From: Paralvinella palmiformis
Taxonomy: Eukaryota > Annelida > Polychaeta > Terebellida > Alvinellidae
Assembly (NCBI GenBank): GCA_025642065.1
Contig: JAODUP010000008.1
Coordinates: forward strand, 670,001-734,000
Length of the DNA: 64,000 nucleotides
Reading direction: 5' to 3'
Shown: in pieces, positions 60,581 to 64,000 of the stretch
How the letters are laid out: every line of letters starts with the position of its first letter
Numbering within the stretch: position 1 is the stretch's first letter
Made by a program: the position numbers and the translations under genes
Notes under the pieces: model-generated
Told to the model about the DNA's origin: nothing
Database searches by the model: none
The model's input: only the letters and a program-made list of their open reading frames with translations

Positions 60581-60790
60581 TGGTGGTGCTAGTGGATGAG
60601 GTGGTGAGTCAGTGGTGATTGAGGTGGTAAGTCAGTGGTGGTGAGTCAGTCGTGGTGGTGATAGGTGGTGGTCAGTGGTGGTGAGTCAGTAGTGGTGGGT
60701 GGTGCGTCGTGGCGGTGCTGGTGGACGAGGTGGTGAGTCAGTGGTGGTGGTGGTTGAAATGGTGAGTTAGTGGTGGTGGTGGCAATGGTA
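60581..60790. repeat. GTGGTGA/GTCAGTGGTG-rich array
   Basis: Irregular repeats of gtggtgagtcagtggtg immediately following the 31-bp minisatellite. Confidence 0.9.
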
Positions 60791-61384
60791 GTTCAGATTT
60801 TATCCGCTCTAACTTCCAACAACTGATAAGAAATGACTAAACGAAGCCGATATGGAATGACCGTCTTCGGTAATAATTTCCGGTGGATGACGTCAAATTT
60901 CGAAACAACGCAGAGGTCACCAGGTACCATCATACATAATAACGATAACATTGCCTGGTACGGCGACGGTGGTATCAAGTTATTGACACAACTTCGTATC
61001 GGCAATACAGTATATCCCATAAGGACCATGTACCGAAGTAATTCATTATCTGTTAATAAACTGCACGATTAATGAGAACAACTAATGTCTCCGTTAAAAA
61101 AAACATTTCAGTCAACAAAGAGTACTAGGAATGAGGGGGGGGGGGGTCATCGTTAAACAGTAAGGCCACACAAACTGAAACCGCATTTTACAGACGTGAA
61201 GGTACGGGTGACATTATGTTTGATAGTAGAGGTGAACAACAGAAGAACAGGGTTTCTCTTGACTGAATTTGAGCTTCTAGTAGTCCAGCAAACTCGGGTG
61301 GGGGTCTCTGTCTGCGCACGCGCTCACAATATATCCACCACAGCTTCAGATTGCGCTGATAATGTGAAATAATGGCACGGTCAT

Positions 61385-61500
61385 CAAGAAGCGGCTATCA
61401 AAGGATAATTAATTAGACTTGGCCTTGGCTTATCAGCCCATGCTAAGTGTCCCCTACTTATAGCAACCGATAAGACAAAGATTGATAAGGGCTGAGGATT
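61385..61500. promoter_or_regulatory. Possible enhancer with GATA, TCF-like and homeodomain-like sites
   Basis: Within about 115 bp there are CTATCAAAGG (TCF/LEF-like), TAATTAATTAG (homeodomain-like), CTTATCAGC, CCGATAAGA and TTGATAAGG (all GATA-like). These are short motifs and the grouping could be chance. Confidence 0.3.
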
Positions 61501-62116
61501 GTAAACATTTCGCTATTCCTGAATCAGTCGGCGTACGATATCTGGTCTAGGTGTGACAGTATTGCTCGGAGAAAGAAAGGTAAGCCAGATAACACAATTG
61601 ATGTGATTCTTGATGTGTCTTGTTGTTGGTTGTTGTTTTATTATTATTATTATTATTATTGATGAATTCTAGTCTACCACCAGTTGGTGTTCGACACCGT
61701 AAGAAGCATATTAGGATAAGTGAATTATAAATGGGGACAGATACCATTATAAATGTTTCCTTAGAGATAATGCTAAAATAAATCGTCACGTGAGGGCATT
61801 TACAATATGTCAAAAAGGCGACGGAGCTAATAATAATAATAATAATAAAAATAATAATATTGTTATTATTATCCCATACTCGTAAAGCATTTTGCCCTAA
61901 ATCATCAATACATTCAAAGATGATCAATATTAGGATCTACGAGTGTTGGTTTAATATCATCTTTCATGTTAAAAAATCTTCTATATACAGTACACTAACA
62001 CGATTGTTGACTTGTAACAGTAAGTGAAGTCTCCTGTTATATGTCCTTCGTGCTAACTAAATGACTCACTTGTGACTAAGCAAGAAGACGCCGATTATTG
62101 AACAAACACCATTTGT

Positions 62117-62118
<2 letters not shown>

Positions 62119-62151
<33 letters not shown>
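62119..62151. repeat. (GT)n microsatellite
   Basis: About 16 TG units. Confidence 0.95.
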
Positions 62152-62153
<2 letters not shown>

Positions 62154-62574
62154 ACATTGTATTAACGGTTCGCGCACTGACCAGGACCTGGGTAGCCGTT
62201 ATCGCCGTATTACTCATATGATAAGCTGATTACAGATTATTAGGCAAAAGTCCACAGACAATATATGCCATGATGCTTTCGTTTCGTGGAAGTCCGTAAT
62301 ACGTGTTGCTCGTGTCTGAGGGATGTTTCGCCTTTCAATGAAACTCTTTGGCTGAACATGTATAATCGTCCTTACGCTGGAATGTGGCCTTTATTCCACA
62401 CCCAAACACAATAGTATGGAGCCTATAGCACTTTTATGTAATGCGAGTTGATAAAAAGGGAAAAGTTTGTCAATCAGGAGAATTTCTTCCGTTTTTTATC
62501 TTTCTATGTGAACTTTATTCAAAGCTAAAATAGTTTAATATTTAACACGGTTAATAATAATAATAATAATAGTA

Positions 62575-62870
62575 ATATATTTAAGCACTCTTACTAGGAG
62601 GGACCACTCTAAGTCATGTAAATTAAATCTGCACATTTTTTACTGAACTCATTGAGGTAAACACGTCAAGCTCCTATAGCACAAACAGATTTTAACATAA
62701 ATACACTGGTTTGAAGATAGTATAAATAGGCTAATTTAAATAAATTAGTTTAAATTTGTTTTTAAATATTTCTTTACTTGTTGCGGTGAATCACAAATGA
62801 TTAGGCAACTTATTCCACACCCTGGGGGTTGATGGTCTGAAAGGTGTATCTTCATACTTTGCTATGTGGC
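62575..62870 (+). repeat. Interspersed repeat, AAGCACTCTTACTAGGAGGGA type
   Basis: The start (TTAAGCACTCTTACTAGGAG) matches the repeats at 29402 and 34657. Downstream phrases such as CTTATTCCACACCCTGGGGG resemble a class of short interspersed elements. Probably a longer member of the same family. Confidence 0.5.
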
Positions 62871-63129
62871 TTTTCGGCAACGTCATAAATTAATAAGTCT
62901 CTACGGTGCTAACGGTAGTTGTCACGAAAAATCGAATTTAATCATCATCACCATGATTAGCATCGTTATCGATATTCGGTGAAACGAAAAATGGATGAAA
63001 CAAGCAACAACTGTTTAAATTAGCTAATGTGCAGTTAATGGACCGTGCGCTAAATATTCTATTTAATTGCCGAGAAGACCATCAGGATATAATGTATTTT
63101 ACAATTTGTTTTTGTATAGTTAATAACAG

Positions 63130-63780
63130 ATGATGCTGTCTATAACAGCCGTCTTTTCACTGGCTGTTCTGGCCACTGTGATAGCTGGACAAAATGTAGA
63201 CCAGCCTAAAGCTGGTACTGTACGGTGTAATTATACAGCGATGGAGACGTGTGACTTAACTTGTGAACACGGAATGAGTACGGATATCAATGGCTGTCGT
63301 CAGTGCAAATGTCAAACCGAGATATGTCAGGTAAGGGGTTCAGTTAATATTTGTTTAAATATTGCTTTATTAATCATAGAATTGACATAGATAACATAAA
63401 TTATGTCATGCACATATGTTGTACTAAATTCACCTTTTTTTTCTAAGCTGATGCACATTATATTGTGATAACGATATGTGTTAAAACTATACACTGCATG
63501 GACATACATATAGCTTTACTTGTTGTACAACAAATACCCAATTTGTGACGCCATATTTGGTCATCGAAGCAAATGAGTTATGAAAGGTCGTATTCTGAAC
63601 TGGTTAGTGTAGAAAGGGTTGCTCCCGAATAAGGAAGGGCCCATTTCACGCGACCAGTGAATTCCTCAATTTTACAGAGAACATACATTTTTTTTTGTTT
63701 GAACAGGATGTTCAGTGTACCCTCGGCAAGGTATGCAAAGCGTTCCAACTGACGTCAAGTCGACATATGGTGTCACGTTG
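63130..63780 (+). CDS. Secreted cysteine-rich protein, antistasin-like (5' part)
   Basis: Exon 1 (63130-63330) starts MMLSITAVFSLAVLATVIAG, a clear signal peptide of about 20 residues, and ends at a CAG followed by a GTAAGG donor. After the signal, six Cys follow the order C-x7-C-x3-C-x10-C-x2-C-x-C, with CEHGMSTDINGCRQCKC matching the antistasin-type domain (EHGxxxDxxGCxxCxC). Exon 2 starts at 63707 after a TTTGAACAG acceptor, in phase, with DVQCTLGKVCKAFQ and a further Cys in RCVG. Exon 2 probably ends at a GT near 63778-63790 or reads on to a stop at 63928; I cannot decide. Antistasin domains inhibit serine proteases in leech proteins, and molluscs use such domains in secreted defence, mucus or shell proteins. 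The gene may continue outside the window. Confidence 0.6.
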
Positions 63781-63869
63781 CGTAGGTCGGTACACAATTC
63801 CTATTCTTATAGTTACACTTAACTCCCTTTCAACGTCCATCCACCGTGGATCTCTTGGCTGGTATAAAT

Positions 63870-63980
63870 CAACCAATTTGTACTTCCTTGATTACATACT
63901 TCAGATCCTCCGACAAACGAGGATCTGAAGTCGGTCATCAACCGATTTGTACTTGATTGATGATCCACTTCAGATCCTCG
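63870..63980. repeat. About 69-bp direct duplication containing a 12-bp inverted repeat
   Basis: CTTCAGATCCTC (63899-63910) and GAGGATCTGAAG (63919-63930) form a perfect stem with an 8-nt loop. CTTCAGATCCTC recurs at 63968-63979, and the preceding phrase AACCAATTTGTACTT recurs as AACCGATTTGTACTT, so the block is tandemly duplicated with divergence. It reaches the window edge. Confidence 0.75.
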
Positions 63981-64000
63981 TTTGCCCGAGAAGTGTCATC

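Larger units (their letters stand above)
60791..63129. other. Region upstream of the antistasin-like gene
   Basis: No coding exon recognised. It contains a poly-G run near 61136-61147, a possible GATA-site cluster at 61385-61500, (TTA)n at 61637-61660, (AAT)n near 61829-61860, (GT)n at 62119-62151 and an interspersed repeat at 62575-62870. Promoter sequences of the downstream gene should lie near 63000-63129 but none can be assigned. Confidence 0.5.

Overview
The window is metazoan nuclear DNA, most likely from a lophotrochozoan and probably a mollusc (gastropod-like). The reasons are AT-rich sequence, multi-exon genes with GT-AG introns, many long (TA)n, (GT)n and tetranucleotide microsatellites, tRNA-derived SINEs, relics of several non-LTR retrotransposon and hAT families, and a secreted antistasin-type cysteine-rich gene. 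The species assignment is inference; nothing bacterial or organellar is visible.

Three conserved genes could be rebuilt exon by exon with consistent splice sites and phases. (1) UBR7, minus strand, 20700 down to 15195: nine coding exons, UBR box plus PHD finger plus conserved C-terminus. Coding exon 7 carries one extra base relative to the conserved frame. (2) ARMT1 (DUF89 carboxyl methyltransferase/phosphatase family), minus strand, 41939 down to 32826: five coding exons, 433 aa. (3) ABHD12 (membrane lysophospholipid/monoacylglycerol serine hydrolase), plus strand, 43490 to 56666: twelve coding exons, 437 aa, with complete Ser-Asp-His triad. ARMT1 and ABHD12 are head to head, 1.55 kb apart between start codons. 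(4) At the right edge (63130 onward) is the 5' part of a small secreted cysteine-rich gene, antistasin-like, on the plus strand.

The left 13 kb is repeat territory: GACT and GTGA tetranucleotide arrays, a CTACCA-type minisatellite broken by a LINE fragment, a 183-aa ORF of a multicopy animal protein family, a decayed jockey/CR1-like LINE with a TGAT tail, and a decayed hAT-like transposase on the minus strand. From 13 to 15.2 kb there is AT-rich sequence with small repeats, then UBR7. The stretch from 20.7 to 32.8 kb is non-genic. It holds two MITE-like DNA elements (one with a perfect 8-bp target duplication), a young SINE with a perfect 15-bp target duplication, and an RTE-type LINE relic that was split by another SINE. 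Two more copies of the young SINE family lie at 32.4 and 40.5 kb. Beyond ABHD12 there is a long 3' region, a 31-bp minisatellite whose unit contains GGGTTAGG, a GTGGTGA-rich array, and a possible GATA-site cluster at 61.4 kb.

The genes do not form an operon or a recognisable pathway. No new multi-gene system is evident. The most informative observations are the nested and target-duplicated transposons, the UBR7 one-base shift, the head-to-head gene pair, and a few unexplained non-coding blocks.
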